Numbered from the stretch's first letter, positions 47,301-60,900 are shown. The stretch is 64,000 bases of DNA from Anthopleura xanthogrammica (GCA_964019055.1 OZ025210.1:3911047-3975046), one strand, 5' to 3'. Notes: generated from the letters alone by a model not told the origin. Made by a program: numbers and translations.

Positions 47301-50300
47301 GTGTGTCATGTGTATAGAGAAAGAGAGAGAGAGAGAGAGCAAGAGGGAACTGATACTCTCATCTATGAACAGATTAAGTAAGGCAAGTTTCTCACATTCG
47401 GTTCTCTATTTCTATTTATAGTTGAAAGAAGAAGAAAAGACAAAATTAATGGATGGATAACAAGATTAGCTGAAACAATTCCTGGATGTACACAAGGAAA
47501 ACAGGTAGAAAATCAACTAAAATCTAGAAATATTTCTTTAACAGAAAAAAGTTTAAAAATGTATATTATTCATATGGAATTTACCAGCTGAATCAGCTGA
47601 TGGGCTGATCTCCACTATTTCTCCACTTTTTAATATCTCATCTTTTCCTACCATATGATCTTAAGTCATTTATGTCGCAGTTAACAAATGGAAAATGTTT
47701 GGCGTGTTTACATAGCCTGATCGATATAAACACGAGGGAAGTTTGGGAGAAGTCGAGAGCTGCTGTGTAAAACTGAGCCACAGGCGAAGTTTACACAGAG
47801 CTCAAGACTTCTCCCAAACCTTCCCGAGTGTTTATATCAGGCTATGTAAACACAGCATAACATTTTCTATTTCTTTCATAAAATATTGAAATTACGTGTT
47901 TACATAGCCTCATGTAAACACGGCTATCAGCCAATCAGAGCAGGCGTTATATCTGAACTATTTCATAAACATTGATATTGGAAGCTGTTCAGCTTCATAT
48001 GTACATGATGATTGAACATAGAGGGCAGTGTTTGTGCTTAAATGAAGGCTGGTAAACAGAAATATCCTGAATCTGCCTCATACTTAAGCAAAACCTGCAG
48101 TTACTTTGTAATATAACTGACAGTATTACCCAGTGAATGCTATTAGCTAGATCAGGGCTCAAAATAATAGCCAGTCATACGCCTGTCAAGATGTCTGGCA
48201 TATGAATTTATTTTTTATATTTTTAAATCTGACCGGTCAACATGTCAGTTCAAAACTGTATAAATTATTTTGACCAGTCAAGTACCAAATTTGGCCAGAC
48301 ATTGACCATTAAGGATACAGGATACCCCAAATTGCTTCAAAATGGCATTTTTTGAATTTTAACATTTTCTTAAAAGGAATGTTTTTTTCTTTCATAATCA
48401 GAAAAAAAATTCTCAAAAAATTATTTTTAAAAGAAGTTATAACGAAAAAACTATTTTTTGAGTCCCGTAAGTGTTGATGTGTATCTGTCAGCAGTGTATT
48501 CAACTTTTGTTCCTGGTCTAAAGTATCCTGCTGCTTAATCCCCTAAGCAAACACACGGGCCACACGACTCCAAAATAAGTTTTGGCTGATTTCTTGGAGA
48601 CGAAATTTCGCATGAGTGACTGTGCGTTTCGAGTTCCAGGTCAAAAGGATTTTCATGGATTTTTATGAGACTTGGAGAAAATCATCCCACATAATTGAAC
48701 TTCAAAACCGTGTCTCCGATTTTTTGTTTTTATTTTCGTTTAAAAGTTATCGCTTGTTTGGTTGAATAGACTGCATATTTTTCATACCTTCATCTTTAGA
48801 CTTGTATAGAAAAGCAACGGGACAACTTATCAAAAATCGGAGACACGGTTTTGACAAGTGATATGTCGTGAACTCAGAAAAGTGATTAGCAAACAATATC
48901 GATAAATTCCGACTGACCTGGAACTCGGCGTTTGAAGGTATATGAAAATTAATATTACTCGAGTTTTTAGAAATGCCTTAAATCATTTTACAAAAGTGAG
49001 ATAATATTCTGATGCTCCATTTATTCAGCTTTCAGAAAATATATACTTTATTGGGGTTTAAATTGATATTTTTCGCGCTAGAGCGCTTTGAATACAAGGC
49101 GGTCGTTTGGGGTATCCTGTATCCTTAACCAGCCATTATTTTGAGCCCTGTAGATTGTGTTTTAGTGTTCTCATAAACTTAGATAGATTAGTTTTTGGGT
49201 GTTCTTATAAACTCACTAAGGTCTATTTTTGGTTTCAGAGTAAAAACATTGTTTTAGAAAGGGCTGTGGAATATTTTACAGAGGTGAACAATAAAGTGGC
49301 TCATTTGGAGGATTGTCAACAGCACAGTAACACCCTTGGTAAGCTGCTTGACTAACTATCTTAACTAGGGAATGATTAGGTGTTGAACTGCTCATCCAAT
49401 GTGCCCTATTTCTCAAATAAATAAATAAAAAACAGGAAAAAGCTGTGGAAAGCTTATGTTTTGAGAGGTGATGACTTGAAGTTCTTATATAAAATAAATT
49501 TTCTGAATCCATGGTTATTAGCCATTCCAAGTTTAAGGGAAAACTGGTTAGATTTTCCATTGCAGTGCATTGTGAGATTGTTTTAGGGGAAATATCTGTT
49601 CAAGATGGCATCTATTTCATCCCCTAAATGAGTCCCACTATGCACTTCAATGCTAACTCTACCCAGTTTTTTCCTCACCCTCGGAATGGCCAATAGGAAG
49701 TGTTGAGTGATTCCCATGGTGTTGTAGTCTTGAGAAAGGTAGTTGCTGGTATCAACTGACATTTCAATAACTTTAGCAGAATTCATCCTTAGATTCAAAC
49801 ATTAATTTTGTATGTAGTGAGAGAAATGGGAAAAGTGCAGCCTCTCATCTCTTTACTTTCCCTTTTCTTTCACTTTTCTTTCATTTTCCTCAAGCCTGCC
49901 CCTAGAGGCTTATTCCTAGTCTAGAAACCATTTGATCTTCATCTTGTCTCATTATAAAACTTATCCTAAATCCCCAGTTCATATATCCCAGATCTTGTGG
50001 CAGCAATTTTTAATATACGACCATCAAGAGCAAGCCATATGTATTGATTTTCATACTTCAAACTAAATAAATAATACAATCATTTATTTTGATGATTTGT
50101 TTCTCTAGTTTTAGACAACCAAGCACTTAAACAAAGACTCGAAGCCCTCCAGAAGCAGAACAGTGAATTACAAGAACTTCTTCACAAGAACGACATTACC
50201 ATACCAGAAGATTTTTCGTGTACTACTTCAACTGCTACACCATCTACTCGAAGTGTTACAATTACCAATGAACACACACCAAAGTTTTCTGGTCAGTTAG

Positions 50301-53300
50301 GGGTCTCTGATAACACCAATGTTACATGGATAACACCTGGGAAGACTCCTATGCCTACTTCTTCCACTTCGATTATTGGTGCTGCAGAAATGAGCCCAAG
50401 TTGTAGTCAATCAGTAAAAGATGTACTGACCTCTCCAAGCTTATCAACTGGGTCCGGTGTCTCCACAACAAGTTCTGTCCAACAACCACAGACAAATTAT
50501 TCATTGTACACTGTTTCATCAATTATGAATGAACTACCTCAAGGTGTTGTTTCACTTGTGGATAGTGGCAACACACATGAAACTACTCCAACGTTTGCAC
50601 TTGCTGTGGATAATAATGCCGTCCATAATAACGCTAGTAATAACAATGTTGTAGCAGCAGCAATTCCTGTTGCCATGACTAATAAATTAGGTACCCAGAC
50701 GCTTGGCTCCTTGTGTGTTCCTAAGGGAGGAGGCATAACAGGTAGTCATAATGGCATTGTACAAAACGTTGGAGCTCAAGGAAGTAATGGAGCTGGGATA
50801 GTGCACCTTGCCAGTGGTGGAGGAATTCTCACACAAAGGCCATCTGCACCTCAAGGAATGACCCAGGTCGTCCTTTGTCAGGCACCAAAAGTCTCAGGTA
50901 CTCAGGGATCTACTTCTATTAATGTCCCTAAAGGCACATTCGTGGCCCCTGTGGTGACACAGAGTTCCAATGTCATTAGCTTGTCTCATCAAGCAGCTCC
51001 AACAGTCTCCAATAATAACATAATTATTCAGACCCAAGGACCTATTATAACTTTAGGTACTCCTGCTGCGTCAAGTGTGCCTGCAACAGTAAGAAACATG
51101 TCAAACAAGCCTTTGTTCAGCAGTTCTTTTAATGGCATTAGTTCTGCAGAAGTATCCCAGAAAAGTGCATTGTTACAACCTCAAGGAGTGGTTGCCTTGA
51201 ATAGCTATGTAACAGCAGTTCCTTCGGTTGCAACAACAAATAATCCAGCTAATCAGGGACTTCTTCCCATGACATTCAGTCAAGGCGTACCCATAGCAAC
51301 AGATAATGTCTGTATCCTTCCTCCTAATGTCTTACAGCCAGGACTAGTGACACTGAATACAAATACTGCACCTAGAGTTAATTCTATCTCTCTTACTCCT
51401 CAAGTGCTGTCAGAATCAATTCCAAGACCCAGTCATTTGGTAACAAGAAACTTGACTTCAGGGCTGGTCACCTTGAATGTACCCCCAAAACCAGTGGGTG
51501 TGGTCACTGGGACACCCAATACAATACTTCAACAACCCCAAAATCTTGTCACGGTAAATATTCCTCAGACGGCTTTGCAAGTAAATTGCACAACATCTGC
51601 AACCACGACGTCTTGTGGAAATGCCTTCACTCTGCCAACATCAAGTGTTAACTTTACACCGTCATCTCGCACGGCATTTGTTGTTGTTCGTAGTACTCAG
51701 CCTCAACAGACGTTACACTATACCATCCCTTCCCAAGCCGTCTCGCAGATCAACTACAATGTAGGAGAGGTGAGAAATGTGGCAACAAATTGTGTCACTA
51801 TGATGTCGACTAGAACCACTCCTTCAACTGTTGCACAACCAGCGTTGTTTCAAACTGGAGTTCTTCAACTACAGCCTCCATTTTCGTTCAACAGTAATTC
51901 AAGTACGGCTTCTGGTATTACCAGAACGAATTCTGCACAAGGCAGTCAACAAAACTTCTCGTCATCCTTAACTAAAAGTACCCCGACGCTTGCTTTGTCA
52001 CAGCCTTCCGCAAAGGTAAAGGTACCAAAAACCGGAAACGCCAGGAAGAGGCCATCAAGCAGGTCGCGTGCAAATTCAAAGTCTAAAAACGCTAAACAAT
52101 TTAAATGGAGCCATCAGGGTGTTTCTAATTCGACTTCAAATCTAACTAGTACGTCATCGACTTCCCAAGTTATGACATCTACAGGAAATGAAACAAACGA
52201 ACCACACAGGAATCCCAATTCGATGGATATCTGTCAACATGAAGATATGCTGAGCATACAGAACTTCAGTATAAGTAGTCTTATACCAAGTATTGACTCA
52301 CAGACATCAGCAGCTGAAAGCGCAAAGTCCAGCTCCCCCCTGAACACTAGGGTGGGTGGTAATGTTGCTAGAACAACCGGCAACAGCTCAGCACAAGTGA
52401 AAACTTCCCAACCAGGAAGTAGTAATCAACGTTTGTCACACAGTATAGACTCACTGACTGGGAGAAATAATGTTATTGGACAAGCTCAGAATGGAATTCA
52501 ACACCAACAGCAGCAACAACAGCAGCAACAACAACAAACTCAGTCCAACATTCTTAGCTTCTCGGCCGAGTCATTGCTGGGGTCTGGTGACGACCTCGTT
52601 CCTAACATTCAACCAATCACCTGCAATAACGCTACCAGCAACAATTTCAATACCCAGAATACGTTTACTATATCCGCTTTCCAGGAATCTCCCAATGACG
52701 GGAACATTAATCAAACCTTCTCGAATTTTTCCGCGGAAGCTCTAATCTCTGAGAGCGACCTAATTGGAATCTCTAATGAGGCTCAGTCGTCGCGTTCCAA
52801 CTGCACACAGGCAGCCCAAAGTGGAAAACAAACACACAACAGAACTCAAATGTTTTCTGATTTCTCTGCAGAATCTTTGATTAATTCCAGTGATCTTGGG
52901 TCAGGTCTTTCTTATGCCATAGATAATCTTATTTCGAGGTCTGATAACAATGACAACAGTATCGCGATGGCTAGCGTGAATCCTAACTTACTGCACACTG
53001 CTACGTCCAGTATTTTATCAGACAATATGAATCAGTCTATGTACAGTACGAGTATACCAGTAACACCCATGTTAAAGACATCAGTGTACCCACACAGTAC
53101 AGCCACACCCATCCTGAGGAACCACTCACTGACTAGTACCGTTGATTATCAAAATACAACCAACACTACTTCTACAGACTACGGCACAATGAATCTTACG
53201 TCATTTTCCAAATATGGCTTCTCAAGTCCTCAGAAGCAACAAAAGGATATATTTTCTTATAAACCTAACGGTACGGTATCCCTCACCTATCCCACAAGCC

Positions 53301-53551
53301 CCGTGACTACGTCTCCTACATTTCTTAAGCATTCCGTGGACAGCATCACTGCTTCGCAGCATAACTCGGTGACTTCAACTACAGGAGCTTTTGCTTTTAA
53401 CTCCCCGCTTACAAATACTGTGGCTTGTCCCACCTTCAACTCTTTGTACTTTGACCAAATCAATCCACAGCAATTCCCAGTTGGCGGGAATTCTTATTCG
53501 AATAACTTAAATAAAAACTTCCAAGGACCAACGATGGGCAGCTTTGCTTAA
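44392..53551 (+). CDS. USF3: USF3-like bHLH leucine-zipper transcription factor
   Basis: Six exons: 44392-44623, 46723-46882, 47248-47294, 47422-47504, 49239-49338, 50109-53551; 4065 nt, 1354 residues. I start at the ATG pair at 44392, in frame with open sequence back to 44296, so a longer N-terminus or upstream exon is possible. The bHLH spans exons 3-5: RRRIVHNEVERRRKDKINGW is the E-box-binding basic region and helix 1, then QSKNIVLERAVEYFTEV is helix 2. A zipper follows, LDNQALKQRLEALQKQNSEL, ending HKNDI as in USF3. The huge last exon is Ser/Thr/Asn/Gln-rich with one short glutamine run (52504-52536) and a basic patch ARKRPSSRSRANSKSKN. The motif FS-AE-S/A-L-L/I occurs three times (about 52557, 52727, 52859), like SAEALI of USF3. 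Confidence 0.85.
45425..45632 (-). mobile_element. MITE family E, copy 2 (opposite orientation)
   Basis: It ends TGAAGTAAATACGGTAC and has inner TTGATTGGGGCAG, CTTAATCGGGGCAGC and GGCAGCGCTC words, the complement of those in copy 1. Confidence 0.65.
46074..46374. mobile_element. 300-bp MITE with about 60-bp inverted arms
   Basis: GTACCCCCCTAGAATCCATT then AATGAATTGATTATTTGAATA on the left pairs with TATTCGAATAATGAATTCATT and AATGGAGCCTAGGGGGGTA on the right. It lies in intron 1 of the USF3-like gene. Confidence 0.85.
46938..46991 (+). repeat. G-rich simple repeat
   Basis: About 50 bp of G runs interrupted by single T or A, able in principle to form a G-quadruplex. Other homopolymer G/C tracts: 1911-1928, 2273-2288, 29151-29172, 42572-42588, 43096-43106. 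Confidence 0.9.
47704..47853. repeat. 150-bp hairpin with about 55-bp arms
   Basis: GTGTTTACATAGCCTGATCG, ATAAACACGAGGGAAG and TTTGGGAGAAGTCGAGAGCT on the left are mirrored by AGCTCAAGACTTCTCCCAAA, CTTCCCGAGTGTTTAT and CAGGCTATGTAAACAC on the right. A partial extra copy of the end follows at 47896-47925. Confidence 0.85.
48152..49152. mobile_element. GGGCTCAAAATAAT element interrupted by a nested TTAA element
   Basis: The left end CAGGGCTCAAAATAATAGCC and right end GGCTGG-type complement (CCAGCCATTATTTTGAGCCC) belong to the family seen at 7884-8086. They are separated by the insertion at 48309-49130. Confidence 0.75.
48309..49130. mobile_element. Nested TIR element with TTAA flanks
   Basis: TTAAGGATACAGGATACCCC then AAA on the left is exactly mirrored by TTTGGGGTATCCTGTATCCT then TAA on the right. 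TTAA at both borders suggests a TTAA target duplication. An inner inverted pair (CCGTGTCTCCGATTTTT, GAGTTCCAGGTCA) occurs at 48620-48930. No transposase frame. Confidence 0.8.
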
Positions 53552-54965
53552 GTCTCCATGGTTACTATCTCCATGGCAACGTAGTCAAGTCATTGCAACT
53601 TTACGGTGAATTTGTAATGCTCAAAGTCCTGCTTGCATTGTAATACTGAATGGGCTTGCATTTTGCTGTTGGCGTGGCAACCAATTTCGATTCGTTTGAG
53701 CCTGGTAATTTATATTTCTATTTATCTTACAGTAAACGATATTAAAAGATAAAAAACTTGAATCTTATGGCCATGCCCTTTGAAGGGCAGCCAAGTCGAA
53801 AAATACTGACAAGATATTTCTGACTGCATTATTAGAGGTAATATATAACGTGAACGAGAAAGTTTATCAGAAGATTAGTAATGAAAAGCTATTTTTTCTA
53901 AAGTATATTTATCGTAGGCCGCATAAGTCGTACGAAAATAATTTTTTTATACTATATTATATTTAACAAATTTGCTTTTGTAACGTTCATTTTGGTTTTG
54001 CTAAAACCCTTCAGGGTTTTTTTACAGCACAACAACTACATAAAACGCATTGTAGGTGTTCAACATTTTGTGAAGAGCTTGTAAGTTGTGACGTATTTCT
54101 GGGTCCAAATGATCCTTCAGAAATAAATAATGTAAAGCCAAAAACGTGGTTTAAAACTTATTCTCCATCTACAAAAAGCACACATTCCAGGAAATGCATT
54201 TACAGAACTTCCGTTTTGGACCCGGAAGTAGCATGACTTCAGCGGACGCGACGCGATGTTTTCGCGCGCTTACAATTTTATCTCGTTTCCAGTCTCTCTT
54301 AAAAGGTTTTATCGATTCTTAAAAAGATCGAAAAAAGCACGAGAACTAATAATTTGAGGTTTCTCAGAATGAAGTTTGCAAGAGCATGTGTCATGTCATA
54401 GCTACGACATTTTAGATATTCAAGATACAATTGTAATATTGAATTTAACTCTTAAACTGTACCTTTAAATAAAGCAAGTTTGAGAGAAAGTATATATTTT
54501 TGTATATGTCTGTTTTTTATCAGGGACTCAAGAATGAAAATGGACTTTCTGTAAAGTTTGGGGAGCTGTATGAATATCTTTTTGGTTTCATTTTGGGCCG
54601 ATATCTAGATGTTGAATGGGATTTTACAAAAAAATAAAGATGGCCGCTTAGGAATGAAATTTTAAAGTTCTTAGAAAACTGAAAAATGGAAAATAAATGC
54701 CACTACAACTAACTTTTCAAAAACCTTGAATATGTTGTGAGCGCACGTAGCGCAATGATCCCTGGTTGTTTACTGAAGTCATAGATATTATGACGTCATA
54801 ATTCAATTCAGATCAAGAATATACACGAAGTTCGACGCGACGATGGGCTGAAGTTTCTAAGAATGCGCGCGCAAAATTCGAAAATCAGATTAGAACTGAT
54901 GAACCATACGTCTAATTTCAATGAGAATCTTGTGTGAACATTGACGAAGTGTTATCTGCGGAGCA
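53552..54965. other. 3'UTR of USF3-like gene and promoter of next gene
   Basis: AT-rich. An AATAAA near 54468 may end the USF3-like transcript. The remainder to 54965 should hold the 5' region of the coiled-coil gene. Confidence 0.5.
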
Positions 54966-57900
54966 ATGTCTCAGCGATATGGAAGAAAAATTGCAGGAAG
55001 GAGATCCAAAAAAGATGAATCTGAAGGGTATGATTTTCAGACTTACGCGGGGTTTAGCAAAGACAGCGAACCAGTTGGAATACGAGAAGGTGGTGATGGT
55101 CAAGCTTCACCAGTAAACGAGTGGCCGGATATCTCGGACGATGGTGAACTCCCCCTGACAATACACTCAGTTGCGGTTGGTGAAGTCGATAAGTCAAAGT
55201 TTGGAAATGAGCTTGGAGGCATAACAGATAGAATATCAAAGGTATTCCTTACGCGTTATTAGATTTTCGGTCCTTTTTTATGGAAACTAAAACAAATGTG
55301 ACCATTCATTTCAGAAACTCCTTTCTTCATAGCTTGTTTTTCTTTAAGCGTCAAAGTATCAGGTGCGGATCCAGGGGGAGGGGGGGGGGAGGGTTGTAGG
55401 GGTTGCAACTCTCCCTATGAAAATTTCGATTAGCTGGCTGACAGTGAGAATCCTTCCCTCGTAGGTTGTTATCAAACTCTGTCTCCGGCAGTCACTAAAA
55501 GGACTTAGGGAAAGATATATTTCAACTTTCTCAAAGTTCCTCTACCTCTTTAGGGTTTCATTGCTCCGTGCGCGCTCACCTTCAGTAAATTAAGGTGTAT
55601 CTCTGAGTTAGTGAGTGTTGAAGTCTATGATGTTTTGACCTTTCTTATTTGGATTGTTTTTATAACAGCTTTTGCACGAATACGAATCAGTGTACGATGA
55701 GGAATCGGTAAGTAGAAAAACAAAAGATAATAACAGCTAGTCACGTGATCAATGTCCATACAAATGACAAACAAATTGCAAACAAAGTTGGTCCAAGTCT
55801 TATCAGAAGTTTTATCAAAAGTCAGTGAGAAATTTATTGGTTAATATTATAGTGCGTCGTTATACCAGAATAAGGTTTCCATTTGATGGAACTACATTGC
55901 AACATGGTAACTTGAATTGAAAATGACTCTTAAAAAGTGTAGATAAATTTGTCGTAATGAGTGGCCTAATTTTTGCCATTGAAATGTTTGTTTGTCTATT
56001 TTTTTCCAGTCTCAAACATTGTTAGGAGCAAGTGTCACTGGTCAGGTATTGTGCATGCTTGCGGACAATAGTCGGATTATTGCAAAATTACTTTGTGATG
56101 TGATGTGATGTAATGTGAAGTCTTAATTTGCGAGGGTAACACTTAAAAGTGAAACACTTATAAACTTGTGGCCCTTTGATTCCCAAATACTTTTCAGTCT
56201 TAACCAGGAAGACCAGCTTAGGTACATTATTGGCAATTGTTTTATAGCTTAGATAGTACGCGTGCTCTGATTGGTCGAGAACTGTGCTGTATTATTAAAT
56301 AACTGTTATCGCTTGTGTCGTGATTGGTTGGGAGCGGCTACTTTATGAGAGCAACATAGCACGCGCGCGCATTCAGTTGCGTCCTTTTTATCCATGGATT
56401 CAAAATAGCACTTATCGTGATTTTTATTTTATAAAAGAAAACCTGTTTGCTGTGCTGAGTGCTAGGGGTTTGCACTGTATTATAAACTAACCTGGCTTCT
56501 TCCTTTCTTGTAATTCTAGATATATCTGGATAATCTTCTCTCTGATTACCACGCTATATGCCAAGAACGAGAAGAGGTAAATACAATCTGTAAAAGAGCA
56601 AAAAAGCAATGATCTTTAGCATTTAAATATTATTACTATGATAGAAGTCATTACAAATTAGTGTTTTCTATTATTCCCACGAAGGGCTAATATCCAAAAC
56701 CGTCAGTACAGTTGCACACTTTTTACACGGTGTTGAAGTTTCCTTCTTATTCACTTGTCATCTTTTCTTCATTTCTTCATTCTTATTTTTCCGCAGGTTC
56801 TAGAGTCATTACATGACGTGAGTATTTCACTCATAATTTCAGTCTTTTCTCCGGTCACTTTTCTTGAAAGTTGGGTTTTAAGGAGGAGGAGTCAGCGACG
56901 AAATTTCGTCTAGCATGCACAGTAAGAAATCTGGGAACGACATTTCTTCCCCTGCCACCCACGGGTGTTGTAGGAAGGAATCTCCTGTATTTTCTTATAA
57001 TTTTATGATGACTAAAGAGAACATGAATGACAGGTCCTTCATGGTTTCTTGGCTAAATACACTATTCGTATTTTCTACAGTCAATAGATTTAGATGAAGA
57101 TGAAATACTGGATCGGGTAAGTATAACCACTCATTCTATACTACATATTGAACCTTATTGTTTTGTAACTTTAAATAATCATTTCTTTTTTGGATTCAAG
57201 CTTGAAAGAATGACCAAGAGAAGTAAAGATGACCTTGAAGGTTCAGATCGTGTGGTCAAGTAAGGGAATAATGACACTAGAAATGGTGTTAGTTTGTTAT
57301 AGATAAATATAACAAAATGAAAAGCCATTTCAATGTTGGGACACGTCGCAAAAAAATGGAAAACCATTTCAATGTTAGGGCATGTCGCACACAATGGAAA
57401 GCCATTTCAATGTTAGGCATGTCGCACAAATTGGAAAGCCATTTCAATGCTAGGGCATGTCGCACAAATTGGAAAGCCATTTCAATGCTAGGGCATGTCG
57501 CACAAATTAGAAAGCCATTTCAATGTTAGGGCATGTCGCACAAATTGGAAAGCCATTTCAATGCTAGGGCATGTCGCACAAATTGGAAAGCCATTTCAAT
57601 GCTAGGGCATGTCGCACAAATTGGAAAGCCATTTCAATGCTAGGGCATGTCGCACAAATTGGAAAGCCATTTCAATGCTAGAGCATGTCGCACAAGGAGG
57701 AGGAAACGTTCTAATATTTGCTCGTTACTTTGCTTAGAGAAACTTTTGCACAAGCCAAAGATAAATTCGAGAGATTGAGGGAACTGAATAAAGAAATGAT
57801 GCTTTTGTCCAGGCAAGATCAAGATGTCGGTAAACTAGAAGAGTAAGTAGAAACTCAATCTTCTAAGAAACTTTCCTGGAGAAAAACCGCGAACGGGTCA

Positions 57901-60900
57901 AGCTCGTTTATTTCTTGTTATCAATTCATTGTTCATTTTTTCATGATCAACACTCCAGATATGACACCATTTCAATTTTAAACACTGATATGACGTCACT
58001 TCATTTTTCAATATTGACATGACGACGTCACCTTAACCCAGTTCCTCCCCTTTTGAGAATCCCTAGATCCACCCTTGCCGTATCAACCTTCCATGGTATA
58101 TTATGTGATTAGATATCCTCTGATATGTTTTATTCTAACGAATGATGAACAGAGAAAAGAACGAACTCCAGGAAGAGCTTCTGCAGTATAAACGAATGGC
58201 CGTGCAGCAAAAAATGGGCGGTATCTCCAAAGCAAGTAAGACTAAGTAACAATAGAGGGTTAATACAGCAGCCATCTTGTAGGACAAAACTACAGAAATT
58301 TTCAATTTTGGGTGTAAAGCTCTTTTCATGCACAAAGATTGGAATGTGTCTGTCCCAAAAAAGAGTGCCTGCAAAAACACTCTGTACCAGCCCAATAGTA
58401 AAACAGTAAGACAATAGAATTCAAAATGGCTGCCGTATCAGTAAAACGGGCCATCGTATACTCGTTTACGGCCTTTTCACATTCGTCTTTGCTTCCTAAT
58501 GGTTAGTGACGTTAGAATATATGATCAACAGGAAAAAAGAGTTTACTCAAGAAGGACGAAAGCCTACAGTGGAAACTTGTAGCAGGAGAGATGCTTGATA
58601 TTGTCAAGGGTATTAAACTGGAGGGCAAGACAGGTAATGCTCAAGAGGGGAGGTGTGAGTAGGGTTTTGACCAGCTTAAACCACCTGCGAGGCAGATACG
58701 TAGATCTTAAGGGTGTGGTATAGAGAGAGAGAGAGAGGAGAGTGAGATAGAAAGAAAGTTGAAATGGATGAGAAGGGACGGGATGCAAAAGGAAAATGAG
58801 CGATGAAAAGAGAAAAGAAATAAGGAAATGAAAGAAAGGGGAGGGGATTGGAATGAGACTGAAAGGGTACTGAATGTGAAGCGCGAGACGAAATAATAGA
58901 GAATGGAAGAGAGAAGAGGAGATAGAGGTAAATCGAATAGGATGATCATGAGAAATGGGAGGATTGGACTAATCATTTTGGAGCCTAAATTCTAAAGCAG
59001 AAAATTCTTTTCAGATAAAGTTCAGCTAGAAAAAGACTTAAATATGATTCTGCTGGCGATGGGTGGCCTAAACGATCAAATCGATAAGTAAGTTTTTGCA
59101 AGTATGAATAAGGTACAAAAATTAGAAATGTCTGCAAAATAATTTTAACATTCACGTGTTGTTGAATACTTAGGTTGAAGATTGAACTGGTAGCAAGTGA
59201 ATCGGTATGTGCATTTTTTTAAAACTTTCCTTGGTATTGCATGTATATTATAATTTCTCTGGTACTATTGACCATTTAACTTATCGAGCAAGGTGCTTGG
59301 CCAACCTAATGATTCAAGGGGGGATCCAGGGGGTGGATCCCTTTGCAGTTGAAAAATTTATAGAAATAAAGGATAAAGAAAAACCTAAAAAGAACGCTAT
59401 GTGATGCCTTTCTAGGTAACAGCCACCCCCCTTAAAATCGTTCTGGATCCGCCATTGTGATTAGTACTGTGGACGAATAGACAAGTTCATTCACTTGAAC
59501 GAAAAGCGATGAAATTTGGAAATGCATTAATCATAATTGAGTCATATTGTCCTCAAATACTTGAATTATTCGGACTTTCAAAAATGGGGCGTTTTCATCC
59601 AAGTGCCCCTTTAACTGACGAATATCATTTTACTCGCAGAACATAAAAAAGCTCCAGGAAGAAAAGGTTAGTTTGCAAGGGCAGAATACGATGAAAGAGC
59701 AAGAACTGAAAGACAAGATACTGGAAGTGAAGAACTGCAGGAAGGTAGGTAAATTTACTCGACAGATTGCGCAACGCTCTTTTGTTCCTTGCCGGACTTT
59801 CACTTGCACAAAGTCTCAGTTATTTTAACGTGCTTTTGTGACGCGATGTCCGCCTGTTGTCTACCTAACACAAGCACGCGCATTTTGGCGCGAAGTATCC
59901 GCCAACTCTACAGGAGCAGACGCTCACTTTCCCACTTCATGTTCATTCTAGTGCATTTCAGGGCGAAGAGAAAAATTCGAAACCCTTTGTTCTCAGAACT
60001 GGAAATGTATGTCTTCCGAGACACGTGTATGGCACTTTTTTCTCGTCTAACTACTTTTGTATCTTCTTCTGTAATACGCATTTTTAGCTCATCAAGAAGT
60101 TGGAAGAAGAGAAAAAACAAGAGGCAGAGAAGGCTTTGGCCAAAGAAAAGGAAGTCAAAACTAAGGTTGGCTCTGTTTCACCATTTTCAACTGTTAAACA
60201 AAGAAATGATACTCTAAGGAATGACACGTAGTCTAAAGCTGTGTTTCTTATTATGTGTTACAGGCTAAAGAAGAAGAATTTAAACGACCAGATACCTTTG
60301 ATGATATTATGCAGGCGCAGTTGAGAGACCAGAAAAACAAGACCAGAAAATTGGAAGAAGTGAGTAGTAAAGGAGGATACTTTCTTTCCCCGATTAGTCT
60401 CAGGGTTGCTTCATGATATCGATAAAAATTGAAGGCTTTTATTACAAACCCATCAAGACCTCTTGATTTGAAACTGATGTTTCAATGGGTTCATGGTTTG
60501 GAATCGCTCGCAAAACAATCAAAAGATTTCAAAATAAACCCTTTTCACGTGACGTCAAAGCAGCTCAATTTGGAGGACAAAATTTATTTATTTATTTATT
60601 TGCATTTTTAAACAAAAGAATTTCGATCTCCTGAGAATTGGAAACCTATTGATTTGTCCTCCAAATTGAGATGCATTCCGACGTGCTGCAAGGGGTTTAT
60701 AAGCGGTCATGTGGTGGTATCTACAAAGGAGTCTAGTGAGAAATATTTTCTTAAATACCACCAACTACAACATAGCGGCGATGACGCAACATGCAAACAA
60801 AGTATAGAAAAAAAAGCCCGTAAAATCGAAGCCACACTTGGAATGAGCCCTTATCCTGAATCTTCACCTCTAACAAATACACCGGCCGTAATAAACAGGG

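Noticed and set aside
57310..57692. CRISPR-like regular 38-bp repeats
   Set aside because: Units are contiguous with no unique spacers, in an intron of an animal gene; it is a minisatellite.
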